Source of the DNA: Pseudomonadota bacterium
Lineage (GTDB): Bacteria > Desulfobacterota > Binatia > Binatales > Binataceae
Length of the DNA: 64,000 nucleotides
Direction: 5' to 3'
NCBI GenBank assembly: GCA_021325025.1
Contig: JAJPHZ010000017.1
Span: forward strand, 38,108 to 102,107
The translations under genes were made by a program, and so were the position numbers. Below, piece by piece: positions 46,394 to 55,164 of the stretch; position 1 is the first letter of the stretch, and the number at the start of each line of letters is the position of its first letter. The notes beneath the pieces were generated by a model. It ran no database searches, was not told the origin of the DNA, and saw only the letters and a program-made list of their open reading frames with translations.

Positions 46394-47770
46394 ATGGCAG
46401 AGACAAGGTTGCGCAAGAATTTCGCGGTCTTCGATTGCGACGCCCACGTCAACGACCCACTGGAGATCTGGGAGAAGTATGTCGAGCCGGACTACAGGGA
46501 TTTGGTCAGGCAGTCGTACTGGAATTATCCCGGCTATGCCATCCTCAACGGGCGGCAGACCGTCGCCGGCGGCCACGAAATTCCCGGCGAGACCATCACC
46601 ATTAACGGCATCACAATTGGCGGTCCCGGCGTCGGCAAGCGCGTCCAGCGCCGCATCATGCGCAGCCGCCTGACTCGCGAGCAGCGCGAATACCTCGACC
46701 ATCGCGGCGCCTATGACCCGGGCGCGCGGTTGCGCGAGCTGGATGTGATGGGAATCGACCAGGTGCTGGTGATTCCCACCATGCTCGTGCATCATTTCCC
46801 CTTCATCGAGAATGCCGACGGCGCGTGGGCGTTTGCCCGCGCCTATAACAACTGGGCTTACGACTGGTGCGCCGCGGCTCCCGACCGCCTGTATCCCGCC
46901 GCGCTGATTCCGATTCAGAATCCGGAGTACGCCGTGCAGGAGGTGCGGCGCGTGGCCCGGCGCGGCTTCCGCGTCGTGCTGGTGCGCCCGATCGATGCCA
47001 ACGGCCACTACCCAAATCGAATCTTTCCCACACGCGAGCGGATGGCAGAGCCGCACGGCAATCTGCATCGAATGTTCAAGACCATCGAGGAGCAGGGATT
47101 GGTGCTGGGGATGCACACGTTCCCCGCGCCGATCGGGATCGATCGCGGCTATCAGTGGTCGCCCGGTGAGCTGGTCGAACGGACCGCGCTGGGAACCGGA
47201 CGACTGGTCGTAAGCTCGACCATGAGCTTCATTTTCGAGGCGATGACCTGGCTCAGCCAGGTTCTGCTCTCAGGTTTCCTCGATCTGTATCCGCGGCTGA
47301 AGATGGCGATCTTCGAATCCAACGCGGCGTGGCTGCCCGAACTGCTCGACCATTGCGACGTGATGTTCAAACTCTACAAAAACGAGCGCAATTATCCGGC
47401 GCGCCGCCTGCCCAGCGAGGCCTTCAGCGCCCAGTGCATGATCTCCTTCGAATCCGACGAACTCGCGGTTTATCGCGACTGGGAGCGATTCCAGAAGGTC
47501 GGCATCTGGGCTTCCGACGTCTACCATCACGATTCCTCCGACGCGTGGGCCGCGCTGCGCTTTATGCAGGAGGCTGAAGTGCCGGCCGCGGCCGCCGCGA
47601 TGCTGCTGGGGGAGAACGCGCGCCGCTTTTACGGTATCGACGGGCGGCTGTATGTCAGCGAGCAACACGAGATTGAACGGCCGGCATGGTTTCCAAGGGA
47701 GGATGAGGAGTTTGCGCGATGGTGGGAGAAGGAAGCCGACCCGCGCGGCTCACTGGCCGCGGCGAAGTAG
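46394..47770 (+). CDS. Metal-dependent amidohydrolase, COG2159-like (AH2)
   Basis: A 458-residue TIM-barrel amidohydrolase, longer than its neighbours because of a ~60-residue insertion after the first strand (residues about 40-110, containing ITINGITIGGPGVGKRVQRR). Metal-site candidates are FAVFDCDAHVNDPLEIW (DxDxH), GLVLGMHTFPA (His), MAIFESNAAWLPELLDHCD and IWASDVYHHDSSDAW (Asp). It follows hyuA by 19 bp and is followed 12 bp later by AH3, so hyuB-hyuA-AH2-AH3 form an operon. Substrate unknown. Confidence 0.9.
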   Translation: MAETRLRKNFAVFDCDAHVNDPLEIWEKYVEPDYRDLVRQSYWNYPGYAILNGRQTVAGGHEIPGETITINGITIGGPGVGKRVQRRIMRSRLTREQREYLDHRGAYDPGARLRELDVMGIDQVLVIPTMLVHHFPFIENADGAWAFARAYNNWAYDWCAAAPDRLYPAALIPIQNPEYAVQEVRRVARRGFRVVLVRPIDANGHYPNRIFPTRERMAEPHGNLHRMFKTIEEQGLVLGMHTFPAPIGIDRGYQWSPGELVERTALGTGRLVVSSTMSFIFEAMTWLSQVLLSGFLDLYPRLKMAIFESNAAWLPELLDHCDVMFKLYKNERNYPARRLPSEAFSAQCMISFESDELAVYRDWERFQKVGIWASDVYHHDSSDAWAALRFMQEAEVPAAAAAMLLGENARRFYGIDGRLYVSEQHEIERPAWFPREDEEFARWWEKEADPRGSLAAAK

Positions 47771-47782
47771 GGAGAAACGCCG

Positions 47783-48958
47783 ATGCCCGTCACGACGCCG
47801 CAAATCGTCGACGCCGACAGCCATGTTTTCGAACCCCCGGCGATTTGGGAGCAGTACCTTGAGCCCAGCTACCGCATCGCCGCGCGGTCCGCTTTTTCCT
47901 ACCATCTGGCGGATGACGGCCGGACCGCCGTGATTCTCAACGGCCGGCCCGCACCGCCGATGAATCCAGGGGCACTCAATCGTCAGGCGATCTGGCGGCC
48001 GGGAATGACGCCCGAGCACATCGGCAAAATCGATCCGCGCCAGCCTTATCCGATCAATCCGGGCGCCGCGGATGCGAAAGCGCGGCTGACCGACATGGAC
48101 GCGATGGGCGTCGGGTGCGCGATAATTTTTCCGACCCTGTTCGCCGAATATTTTCCGCTGGTCGAGGATCCCTATGTCGCCGCGGCGCTGGCCCGCGCCT
48201 ATAACGACTGGGCTGCCGACTTCTGCCGCGCCGCTGCGCAGCGCCTGTATCCGGCCGCGGTCCTGCCCCTTCAGGACGTCGCGTTCGCAATCGAGGAGCT
48301 GCGCCGTGTCGCATCCGCCGGATTCAAGGCTTGCATGGTGCGGCCGAGCTTCTTTCAGGACCGCTTTCTGAACCATCCTTGTTACGATCCGCTGTGGGCG
48401 GAGGCTGAACGCATCGGACTGACGGTATGCGTCCATCCCTCCCCGGGCAGCGCCAATCCGCAATGGACCTCGCACGGAGCGTTTGTCGAACGCATGGCCG
48501 CCAATTTGCGCATCGGCCACAACATCGCCGAAGCGGCCGCGCCCTTCATGGATAACGCCACCGCGCTCATCGCGTTTGCATTCTGCGGCCACATGGAGAG
48601 CTTTCCGAAACTCAAGCTGGTCTTCGCACACAGCGGCGCCTCCTGGGTGGTGCTCGCGCTGGAGAAGGCCGAGACGTACCTGACCTTTTTCATGGTGGAC
48701 AAGGTGTGCCTGGAGCCGGAAAAGATTTTCTTTCGCCGCAACTACCTGGTGACCTTCAATCCGTGGGAGCGTTCGATCGCGCGCCTGTACGACATCGTCG
48801 AGAACGTCGGCGCGTGGGGCTCGCGCTATCCCAATCATGACGCGGCGATGCCGGCCGAGATGGAGCGCCAGCTAGCCGCCGCCAACGTTCCGCCTGCCGC
48901 CATCGCCAAATTCATGGGCGGCAACGCCGCCGCGATCTTCGGCCTGCCGCAGGCGTAA
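47783..48958 (+). CDS. Metal-dependent amidohydrolase, COG2159-like (AH3)
   Basis: A 391-residue TIM-barrel amidohydrolase. QIVDADSHVFEPPAIWEQYL is the N-terminal metal motif, GLTVCVHPSPGS gives the barrel histidine, LVFAHSGASWVVLALEKAE lies on a late strand and WGSRYPNHDAAMP supplies the aspartate. It shares AFARAYNNW/ALARAYNDW and RLYPAALIPIQ/RLYPAAVLPLQ blocks with AH2, so the pair probably arose by duplication and may act as alternate or heteromeric enzymes. It is the last gene of the hyu operon; a start ATG with GGGAGAA upstream is 12 bp after AH2. Confidence 0.9.
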   Translation: MPVTTPQIVDADSHVFEPPAIWEQYLEPSYRIAARSAFSYHLADDGRTAVILNGRPAPPMNPGALNRQAIWRPGMTPEHIGKIDPRQPYPINPGAADAKARLTDMDAMGVGCAIIFPTLFAEYFPLVEDPYVAAALARAYNDWAADFCRAAAQRLYPAAVLPLQDVAFAIEELRRVASAGFKACMVRPSFFQDRFLNHPCYDPLWAEAERIGLTVCVHPSPGSANPQWTSHGAFVERMAANLRIGHNIAEAAAPFMDNATALIAFAFCGHMESFPKLKLVFAHSGASWVVLALEKAETYLTFFMVDKVCLEPEKIFFRRNYLVTFNPWERSIARLYDIVENVGAWGSRYPNHDAAMPAEMERQLAAANVPPAAIAKFMGGNAAAIFGLPQA

Positions 48959-49331
48959 GTTGCAATAGAGACCTCTGTCACCTTCCCCCCCAAAAGAAAG
49001 GGTGAAAGCTAAAGTGGTTTCCCTAATCGTTCAGGGAAGGCGCGCGTTAATGGACCGCCCAAGACAGCTTACTTTATGAAGCATCGGTAAAGGCCGTCAC
49101 CGGCCTTTCCCTGATGCGCGAGCGTTTCGTGTTCGCGCCCCCGGTCAGGGAAGGCGCCGGGGAGAGGTCTGTGAGTCCCCGCCGACGGCGATCCTTCCCG
49201 AGTGTTGGTCGCGTAGCAGAGAGGTCCGCTCATAAGCGGCATCATCCTCACCATGGCTTGGCGGGACTCCCGGTTGCAGATGTGTTATTCGGAGTCCAGG
49301 CAGACGAACAATGCAGATGGGGAAGGAAGGA
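48959..49331. repeat. Non-coding gap with a degenerate, larger palindromic element
   Basis: No gene is seen. AGACCTCT (48969-48976) and AGAGGTCT (49163-49170) form terminal inverted repeats. Inside are hairpins TTCCCT/AGGGAA (about 49018-49037) and AAAGGCCG/CGGCCTTT (49087-49106). The plan of terminal repeats enclosing inner hairpins resembles the cloverleaf repeats at 18079 and 43963 but is larger and diverged. The final 40 bp lead into the CoA-transferase ribosome site. Confidence 0.45.
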
Positions 49332-50564
49332 ATGCCTTTTTCGGGCGATGGAGTTCTCTCGGGCGTCAGGGTTTTGGAACTGGGCCAGTTTATCGCCGGG
49401 CCGCGCGCCGGGCGGATGATGGCGGACCTGGGCGCGGAGGTGATCAAGGTCGAACCGGCGCCCGACGGCGATTTGATGCGCAACTATCCACCGCTCAAGG
49501 CTGCGCAGAGCGGCGTGTTCATGCTCGAAAACCGTGGCAAGCAAAGCGTCTGTGTCGATCTCAATCGCCCCGAGGGCGTGGAAATCGTCAGGGCACTGGC
49601 CGCCAGCGCCGATGTGGTGATTGAAAACTTCAGCCCGGGCGTGCTGGCGCGGCGCGGCCTGGATTACGATGAACTCTCGCGCAACAATCCGGGCCTGATC
49701 ATGTGCTCGGTGTCGGGCTTCGGCCAGACCGGCCCGTTCGCGAATCGTCCCAGCAACGACCGGCTGGCGGTCGCGATGAGCGGGATCATGCATCTGACCG
49801 GCGACCCGGACGGACCGCCGATGCCGATCGGGACCTCGATGGCGGACTCGACCGCTGGCGTCCACGCGTTTGGCGCGATCTGCGCTGCGCTGTTTGCGCG
49901 CAGCCGGACCGGCCGCGGTCAATATGTCGACATCTCGCTGATGGAGACGCTGTTCCACACCCTGGACCTGCCGCTGGCGATTCATCTGCTCAGCAGCGGA
50001 CAAATCGCGCCACAGCGCTGCGGCGTGCACAATCTCACCACTGCACCGACCGGCACCTTCAGGGCGCGCGATGGATATGTAGTAATTTCCGCCTTTTTGC
50101 ATCAGTGGGAGGCCTTCGCCAACGCGATCGGCAAGCCCGAGCTGCTGACCGACCCGCGCTTTGCCACCGCGCCGGAGCGCGCGAAAAACCGCTACGCGCT
50201 GGCCGAAATAATCGAGGAATGGTTGCAATCCTTCCCCTCGCGCGAGGAGCCGCTGGCGATCCTGGCACAGCATCGGGTAATCAGCGGACCGGTTCTCGAC
50301 GTGGCGCAGGCCGCCAACCATCCGCAGATGCAGGCCCGCCACGCCATGCAGGAGGTCGACCATCCAGGGGTCGGCGCGCTGGCGCTGCCAGTCGCGCCGA
50401 TGCGCTTTTCCGATGAGCGCGTCGCGATCCGCGGCCGCACCCCGGCGCTGGGTGAGCACAACGAGACGATCCTGTCGCAACTGCCGAACTACACACCCCA
50501 GCGCATCGCGGACCTGACAGCCTCGGGCGTCCTGGTCAGCAAGATTCCCGCAGGCTGGGATTGA
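49332..50564 (+). CDS. CaiB/BaiF-type class III CoA-transferase
   Basis: A ~410-residue family III CoA-transferase that moves CoA between organic acids through a mixed anhydride on an aspartate. Asp172 in IGTSMADSTAGVHAF is at the catalytic position. VLELGQFIAGPRAGRMMADL, LGAEVIKVEPAP, ENRGKQSVCVDLNRPEG and FSPGVLARRGL are family blocks. I chose ATG 49332 (MPFSGDGVLSG) because GGGGAAGGAAGGA lies immediately before it; an in-frame ATG at 49311 has no ribosome site. It would activate a carboxylic acid made by the nearby hydrolases for beta-oxidation-type steps. Confidence 0.94.
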   Translation: MPFSGDGVLSGVRVLELGQFIAGPRAGRMMADLGAEVIKVEPAPDGDLMRNYPPLKAAQSGVFMLENRGKQSVCVDLNRPEGVEIVRALAASADVVIENFSPGVLARRGLDYDELSRNNPGLIMCSVSGFGQTGPFANRPSNDRLAVAMSGIMHLTGDPDGPPMPIGTSMADSTAGVHAFGAICAALFARSRTGRGQYVDISLMETLFHTLDLPLAIHLLSSGQIAPQRCGVHNLTTAPTGTFRARDGYVVISAFLHQWEAFANAIGKPELLTDPRFATAPERAKNRYALAEIIEEWLQSFPSREEPLAILAQHRVISGPVLDVAQAANHPQMQARHAMQEVDHPGVGALALPVAPMRFSDERVAIRGRTPALGEHNETILSQLPNYTPQRIADLTASGVLVSKIPAGWD

Positions 50565-50790
50565 AACCGGCTCTCGCCCAGTTCCCCGAAACGTCACGGT
50601 AGGCCCGAACGTCGTTCTCCAAGTTGCACTCCGACAGCGTATTTTCCAACGCAGAGAGAAGCTCGATGTGCGGGGGCGCGGCTGCTCGAATGCCGACGGC
50701 TCCCCCCTTCTGATTCCTCGGAAGATGACGGTGTCGGCGGGTCGGCTGCCTGCGAGAGTGGGGCGTGGTTGGGCGTTTACCGGCAGCCAT
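50536..50790 (-). CDS. Small basic protein, possibly a decayed AbrB-type antitoxin
   Basis: An 84-residue frame starting at ATG 50790 with a strong GGAGG ribosome site and a palindromic operator-like sequence just upstream. The product is not recognised as it stands. The segment RHLPRNQKGGAVGIRAA vaguely recalls the 'TLPRxIRRAVGIRAGD' core of AbrB-fold antitoxins. The parallel frame reads DTVIFRGIR across the same DNA, and a run of six G lies there, so a frameshift in an old antitoxin gene is possible. The end overlaps the 3' end of the convergent CoA-transferase gene by 29 bp. No toxin gene is adjacent. Coding status is uncertain. Confidence 0.35.
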   Translation of the reverse strand: MAAGKRPTTPHSRRQPTRRHRHLPRNQKGGAVGIRAAAPPHIELLSALENTLSECNLENDVRAYRDVSGNWARAGFNPSLRESC

Positions 50791-50808
50791 CGATGCCTCC
50801 GTTTGTTG

Positions 50809-50829
50809 GTAATACCGTATTACTGTAAT
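50809..50829 (-). promoter_or_regulatory. Overlapping GTAAT palindromes, candidate autoregulator operator
   Basis: GTAATAC-C-GTATTAC (50809-50823) is a perfect 7-1-7 palindrome. Its right half overlaps a second one, ATTAC-T-GTAAT (50819-50829), giving three alternating GTAAT half-sites. It lies 19-39 bp upstream of the small minus-strand gene, at a strikingly low-GC spot in a high-GC genome. The arrangement is typical of toxin-antitoxin or small-regulator operators. Confidence 0.55.
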
Positions 50830-50969
50830 GCGCGGCGCTGCCCACCAGCCGTAAGCGGCGCGCCGATTCGCCTGCCGAAAGACCGGGTCGAATAACAGAA
50901 TCCGCTTTCAATCCGTCCCGCTCTTGCGCTACCTCTGGCGGGGAGGGATCCCGCTGCGGGAGGCAGGCA

Positions 50970-52157
50970 ATGGAGCAACATTACACCGAGCGTGAGCAGC
51001 GTTTTATCGCCCTGGCAGCGGAACTGGCCGACGACTTCGCCACACGCGCCGCGCAACACGATGCCGAGGCGTCGTTTCCCTACGAGAACTACGCGCGGCT
51101 CAAGGAAAGCGGCTACACGATTCTTACCATCCCCGAGGAACTGGGCGGGATGGGCGCCAGCCTGCTCGAGCGTATCAAGGCCCAGGAGCGTCTGGCGCAG
51201 GGCGACGGCGCCACCGCGCTGGCGATCAACATGCACTTCAACACGCTGGGCCTGCTGATCGACATCTACCATCGCTCCAAGCCGCCTCACGTCGAGGCGA
51301 AGCTAAGGAAAATCGCGCAGGAGCGGCTGATTTGCGGTGGTTCCGGCTCCGAGCCCGACAACGCGATCTACAGTTTGCGCCCGCGCACTACGGCGCGGCG
51401 CGTGGAAGGCGGCTTCATCGTCAACGGGCGCAAGATCTTCGGCACCCAGAGCATCGCCATCGATTACTTCTTCGCCCAGGCGCTGTGGGAGGACGCACCG
51501 CAGGGACCTACCGTGCTGACGTTCTTCATTTCACCGCGCGAGACCCCGGGGCTGGTCTTCAAGGACGACTGGGACGTGATGGGGATGCGGGCGACGGAGT
51601 CGCGCAGCTCGGAGCTGAAGGACGCCTTTGTGCGCGACGAGGATGTCGCGGCACAGTACCGGATGGGCCGCACGCTGCGCGTCACCAAGATTTTCGCCAA
51701 GGCGCCGTTTTCAATCGGCGCACCCTATATCGGAATCGCCGTGGCGGCGCGCAATTTTGTGGTCGACTTTATGCGCGACCGCCCGCGCTTTCCGCTCAAG
51801 CATCCAATGAGCCACCTGCCCAGCGTGTATAACAAGGTGGGCGAGATGGACATGCTGATCGAGGGAGCGCGTGCCGCGATGTGGAAAGCGGCGGCTGAAG
51901 TGGACCTCGACGAATCCGTCGCCTGGTCGCGCAAGGCGGTGGCCGCGCGCATGATCGCGATCGAAAACTCGGTGCGCGTGGTGGACCTGGCGATGCGCGC
52001 GGTGGGCGGGGCCTCTTACTTCAAACGCCTGCCGCTGGAGCGGCTGTTCCGCGACGTGCGCGCCGGATTGTTCCATCCCTTCGACAGCGACGAGACGCTG
52101 GAGCTGCTGGGCAAGACCGCCTTCGGTATCGCGTGGCGGCCCGACTCCGACGACTGA
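50970..52157 (+). CDS. Acyl-CoA dehydrogenase-fold flavoprotein without an obvious catalytic glutamate
   Basis: A 395-residue protein of the acyl-CoA dehydrogenase fold. The N-terminal helical domain, LTIPEELGGMGASLLERIKA and FIVNGRKIFGTQSIAIDYFF (beta domain) are clear. C-terminal helices carry MIAIENSVRVVDLAMRAVGG. The usual C-terminal 'YEGT' loop with the base Glu is replaced by GLFHPFDSDETLELLGKTAF. That suggests a side branch such as flavin monooxygenases or desulfurisation-type enzymes and not a classical dehydrogenase; this is inference. The ATG at 50970 has GGGAGG upstream. It is convergent with the NTF2-like gene, 7 bp apart. Confidence 0.85.
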   Translation: MEQHYTEREQRFIALAAELADDFATRAAQHDAEASFPYENYARLKESGYTILTIPEELGGMGASLLERIKAQERLAQGDGATALAINMHFNTLGLLIDIYHRSKPPHVEAKLRKIAQERLICGGSGSEPDNAIYSLRPRTTARRVEGGFIVNGRKIFGTQSIAIDYFFAQALWEDAPQGPTVLTFFISPRETPGLVFKDDWDVMGMRATESRSSELKDAFVRDEDVAAQYRMGRTLRVTKIFAKAPFSIGAPYIGIAVAARNFVVDFMRDRPRFPLKHPMSHLPSVYNKVGEMDMLIEGARAAMWKAAAEVDLDESVAWSRKAVAARMIAIENSVRVVDLAMRAVGGASYFKRLPLERLFRDVRAGLFHPFDSDETLELLGKTAFGIAWRPDSDD

Positions 52158-52164
52158 GGCCGGG

Positions 52165-52644
52165 TTATTTGAACGCGCCGGCCAGCAGCGCGCGCGCCTG
52201 CTCGGAGCCGTTAAGCAGCCGATTCATCCGCCGCTTGATCCGCCATCGCCCCGCCTCGCGCACCATCTCCCATCGATTCGAGGACATCCGCCAGATTTTG
52301 TACGCTCCGTCCTCGTTGATGAAAACCAGCGAATAGCAGGTGGCGACCGCGTTGTCACCGTCGATCGCAACCACCGGCGAGGCGGTCAGATGTATGGAGC
52401 CTTTTCTGATCAGCGCCTGATGGGCCGCGCCCTCGTACATCTTTTGCAGCTCGCTATGGCCGGTCATCGCGGCCAGATCGCCGACGTCATAAACGCCGTC
52501 GGCGGTCCATAGATGGGCCGCAGCCTGTGCTGAGCCGCTGTCAGCGGCCGGCCCGTAGCTGAACATCAGGTTGTAAATGGCAAGCTGGTCCTCCAGCTCG
52601 CAGACGCGCTTTGCCAGCGCGCGCACCGTCGCTTCCAGGTCCAT
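52165..52644 (-). CDS. NTF2/SnoaL-like polyketide-cyclase-fold protein
   Basis: A 159-residue single-domain protein of the SnoaL/NTF2 cone-shaped barrel family. ELEDQLAIYNLMFSYGPAAD is the typical first helix, followed by HLWTADGVYDVG, IHLTASPVVAIDGDNAVATC and WEMVREAGRWRIKRRMNRLL. Members bind or transform small hydrophobic molecules, and many are isomerases or dehydratases; the substrate is unknown. The start has AAAGGAGA upstream. It is divergent from the amidohydrolase AH4. Confidence 0.87.
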   Translation of the reverse strand: MDLEATVRALAKRVCELEDQLAIYNLMFSYGPAADSGSAQAAAHLWTADGVYDVGDLAAMTGHSELQKMYEGAAHQALIRKGSIHLTASPVVAIDGDNAVATCYSLVFINEDGAYKIWRMSSNRWEMVREAGRWRIKRRMNRLLNGSEQARALLAGAFK

Positions 52645-52745
52645 CGGGTGTCTCCTTTGCCGATTGGGGTCGCATCAGCGCTATTAGAAAAATCGCCGCG
52701 GCTGTGCAATAACAAAGCACAGCAACCATCGGGGAGGGTCGGGCC

Positions 52746-53846
52746 ATGCAATACAATTTCGTCTCCGGCGACGATCACATGGATCTCACCTACATTCCGG
52801 CACGCCTGTGGGTGGAGCGCGTGCCTGGCAAATACCGCGAAGCGGCGCCGCAGGTGGCCGAAGTCGAAGGCAAACGGCGCTGGATATGCGAGGGCAAGCC
52901 TTGGGACCAGGGCGTTTACGGCACGATGGACAACCCGCTGCTGCGCGGCGCTATCCCGCGCGCCGGGGCCAAGGAGGAACCCGAGCCGGGCGCCTTCCGC
53001 CCCTCCACCGCGCGTTACCGCCTGGAGGACATGGACCGCGACGGCATCGATGCGCAGGTGATCTACGGACCACCGCTGCCATTGCAGTTCCACGATCCGG
53101 AACTGAAAGCGATCTGCCTCGAAGCGTACAACACCTGGCTGGCGGAATTCTGCGCCGAGGCGCCGCAGCGCCTGGTCGGCGTGGCGATGCTGCCGATGCA
53201 CGACCCGCGCGCCACGGTCACCGAACTGCAGCGTGTCGCCAAACTGGGCCTGCGCGGCGCGCTGTTCGGCGTGTTCGAAGCAGCCCGGCCGGTCTTCCAT
53301 GAAGATTGGGAGCCGCTGTGGGCGGCCGCCGCCGAAGCCGGTGTGGTGCTGAGCTTCCATCTGAGCGGCGGCGTGCGCAACGCCCGTTTCGACGCGCGCC
53401 GCGGCCAGATCGCGGCGCTGGTGTCGGCGCTGCCGATGCAGCTTGACGAGCCGCTGTGCGAACTGCTCTTCTGCGGCGCGCTGGACGCCTACCCCAAACT
53501 GCGCGTGATCCTGGCCGAGGCCGGGCTGGGCTGGATTCCGTATCTGCTGTGGCGGATGGACCATGAATACGACAAGCTGTTCCGCAATACGGTCAAATTG
53601 TCGGCCAAGCCCAGCGAGCTGTTCCGCCGCCACGTCTACGTCAGTTTCGAGGAGGACGACCTCGGCCTCAAGCTGATTCCTGAAATCGGCGAGGACAATG
53701 TGGTCTGGGCCTCGGACTACCCGCATCCCGACAGCACCTGGCCCAACTCGCGCAAATACGTCCAGGAGCACATGAAGGGGCTGTCGCCGGCGGTAATCAG
53801 GAAGATCACCTGCGACAACACGGTGCGGCTCTACAATCTGGGCTGA
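52746..53846 (+). CDS. Metal-dependent amidohydrolase, COG2159-like (AH4)
   Basis: A 366-residue TIM-barrel amidohydrolase. The N-terminal motif is NFVSGDDHMDLTYIPARLW, unusual in that the residue after DxH is Met-Asp where relatives have a Glu-Pro. GVVLSFHLSGG holds the barrel His, VILAEAGLGWIPYLLWRMDH lies on a late strand, and WASDYPHPDSTWPNSRKYV provides the Asp. The C-terminal half matches AH1 closely (both end KITCDNxxRLYxx). GGGAGGG precedes the ATG. Substrate unknown. Confidence 0.9.
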   Translation: MQYNFVSGDDHMDLTYIPARLWVERVPGKYREAAPQVAEVEGKRRWICEGKPWDQGVYGTMDNPLLRGAIPRAGAKEEPEPGAFRPSTARYRLEDMDRDGIDAQVIYGPPLPLQFHDPELKAICLEAYNTWLAEFCAEAPQRLVGVAMLPMHDPRATVTELQRVAKLGLRGALFGVFEAARPVFHEDWEPLWAAAAEAGVVLSFHLSGGVRNARFDARRGQIAALVSALPMQLDEPLCELLFCGALDAYPKLRVILAEAGLGWIPYLLWRMDHEYDKLFRNTVKLSAKPSELFRRHVYVSFEEDDLGLKLIPEIGEDNVVWASDYPHPDSTWPNSRKYVQEHMKGLSPAVIRKITCDNTVRLYNLG

Positions 53847-53977
53847 ACCCGGAGCAAACCCGGCACCGGGCCAATGGCGTCGAAAGGAACGCTGGGATAA
53901 CATCGCGGACTTAAACTGCGGCGCGGCCTCGCCACCACGGCAGGCCGCGCCAGCTTTGTTCGCGGAGCCGCATCAAG

Positions 53978-54742
53978 ATGGAGATCAATGGCAAGGCCGC
54001 CTTGATTACGGGCGGTGCCTCGGGTATCGGCAAGACCACCGCGCGGATGCTGGCGGCCAAAGGTGCCAGCCTGATGCTCGTCGACGTCAACCAGCAGTTG
54101 GGCGAGGAGACCGTCACGTCGATCGAAAGCGGCGGCGGGCGCGCCGCGTTCGTGCGCGCCGACGTGCGCGACGAAACCCAGATGCGCCGCGCGTTCGAAC
54201 AGGCGCTGGCGCGCTTCGGCCGGCTGGACATCGTGTTCAACAACGCCGGCATCGCCACCCCGCAGCCCGGCTTCACGCGGATCGCGGTCGAACAGTGGAA
54301 GCGCGTGCTGGATATCGATCTGATGGGCGTGGTGCTGGGATGCTACCTGGCGTTTCCGCTGATGCGCGAAAACGGCGGCGTGATCGTCAACACGGCCTCG
54401 ATGGCCGGGGTGTATCCGATCCCGGGCGACCCCGTCTATGCCGCCGCCAAAGCGGGCGTCATCCATCTGACCCATTCGCTGAGCTACTGGTCCAAGCGCC
54501 GCATCAGGGTTAATTGCGTCTGTCCCGGTATCGTCGACACCCCGCTGTCGCGCGCGCAGGCGCGCGAGGAGAAGGCTGCCGGCCGCCAGGCACCCCCGGC
54601 CAGAACCTTGATGCAGCCCGAGGCGATCGCCGAGGTGGTGCTCAACTTCATCGAGGACGACAGCCAGGCCGGCCAGGTGGTCGAAGTGCGGCCCACCGGC
54701 GCGCGCGTCGTCGAGGCCCGCCGCGCTCCCCAGCATCGCTAA
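53978..54742 (+). CDS. Short-chain dehydrogenase/reductase
   Basis: A 254-residue classical SDR. The nucleotide loop is LITGGASGIGKTTA, with LMLVDVN after the second strand suggesting NAD preference. The structural motif is NNAGIATP, the catalytic serine region is IVNTASMAGVYPIPGD, and the catalytic pair reads YAAAKAG (YxxxK). CPGIVDTPLS is the usual loop. The substrate is unknown. GGAG precedes the ATG. It follows AH4 by 131 bp. The next 324 bp hold no gene before the sigma-54 promoter. Confidence 0.94.
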   Translation: MEINGKAALITGGASGIGKTTARMLAAKGASLMLVDVNQQLGEETVTSIESGGGRAAFVRADVRDETQMRRAFEQALARFGRLDIVFNNAGIATPQPGFTRIAVEQWKRVLDIDLMGVVLGCYLAFPLMRENGGVIVNTASMAGVYPIPGDPVYAAAKAGVIHLTHSLSYWSKRRIRVNCVCPGIVDTPLSRAQAREEKAAGRQAPPARTLMQPEAIAEVVLNFIEDDSQAGQVVEVRPTGARVVEARRAPQHR

Positions 54743-55030
54743 TGAGGCGATGCGGGCTAACCCAATTCGATGGTTTCATCTCCCGCAACTCACGCCGCGT
54801 AGGGCGGCGCGTCGGCGACATCGGGGGCGTCCAGACGAAAAGCGTTTGAGGATCGATTTCTGCGTCTCGCCGGATGCCAGCAGACCCGGCAGGCGCGCAA
54901 CCGGGAAGCGAAGAGCGCCTCCAGGTACGATTATAAGCAAGGGCCGTTCATCTGCCTTCTACTGCAATGGGCCGGCTGCAGCGCGCAGACTGCACTTGCT
55001 GATTAGCGGCTAACCCGGTCCTGAAAAGGC

Positions 55031-55044
55031 CGCGATTTTTCGCG
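55031..55044 (+). promoter_or_regulatory. Small inverted repeat upstream of the sigma-54 promoter
   Basis: CGCGA-TTTT-TCGCG, a perfect 5-bp stem 23 bp upstream of the -24 element. It is short, so its role as an activator-binding site is only a suggestion from position. Confidence 0.3.
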
Positions 55045-55066
55045 ACAGTCGGCGCGGGTCTGAACA

Positions 55067-55082
55067 TGGCATCGGGCTTGCT
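55067..55082 (+). promoter_or_regulatory. Sigma-54 (-24/-12) promoter of the histidine kinase operon
   Basis: TGGCATCGGGCTTGCT matches the consensus TGGCACGNNNNTTGCW at 10 of 12 defined positions. It keeps the invariant GG and GC with the required 10-bp spacing. It lies 83 bp before the kinase start codon, giving a leader of about 70 nt. The operon encodes an NtrC-type activator with GAFTGA, which fits autoregulation. Confidence 0.75.
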
Positions 55083-55164
55083 CCCCTTTGTACGCGACGC
55101 GGGCTAAGCTGGCAGCAAAGACCAGCGGCGGCGCGTCAAGGCGCTCGCAACGGGGGCGCACCCG

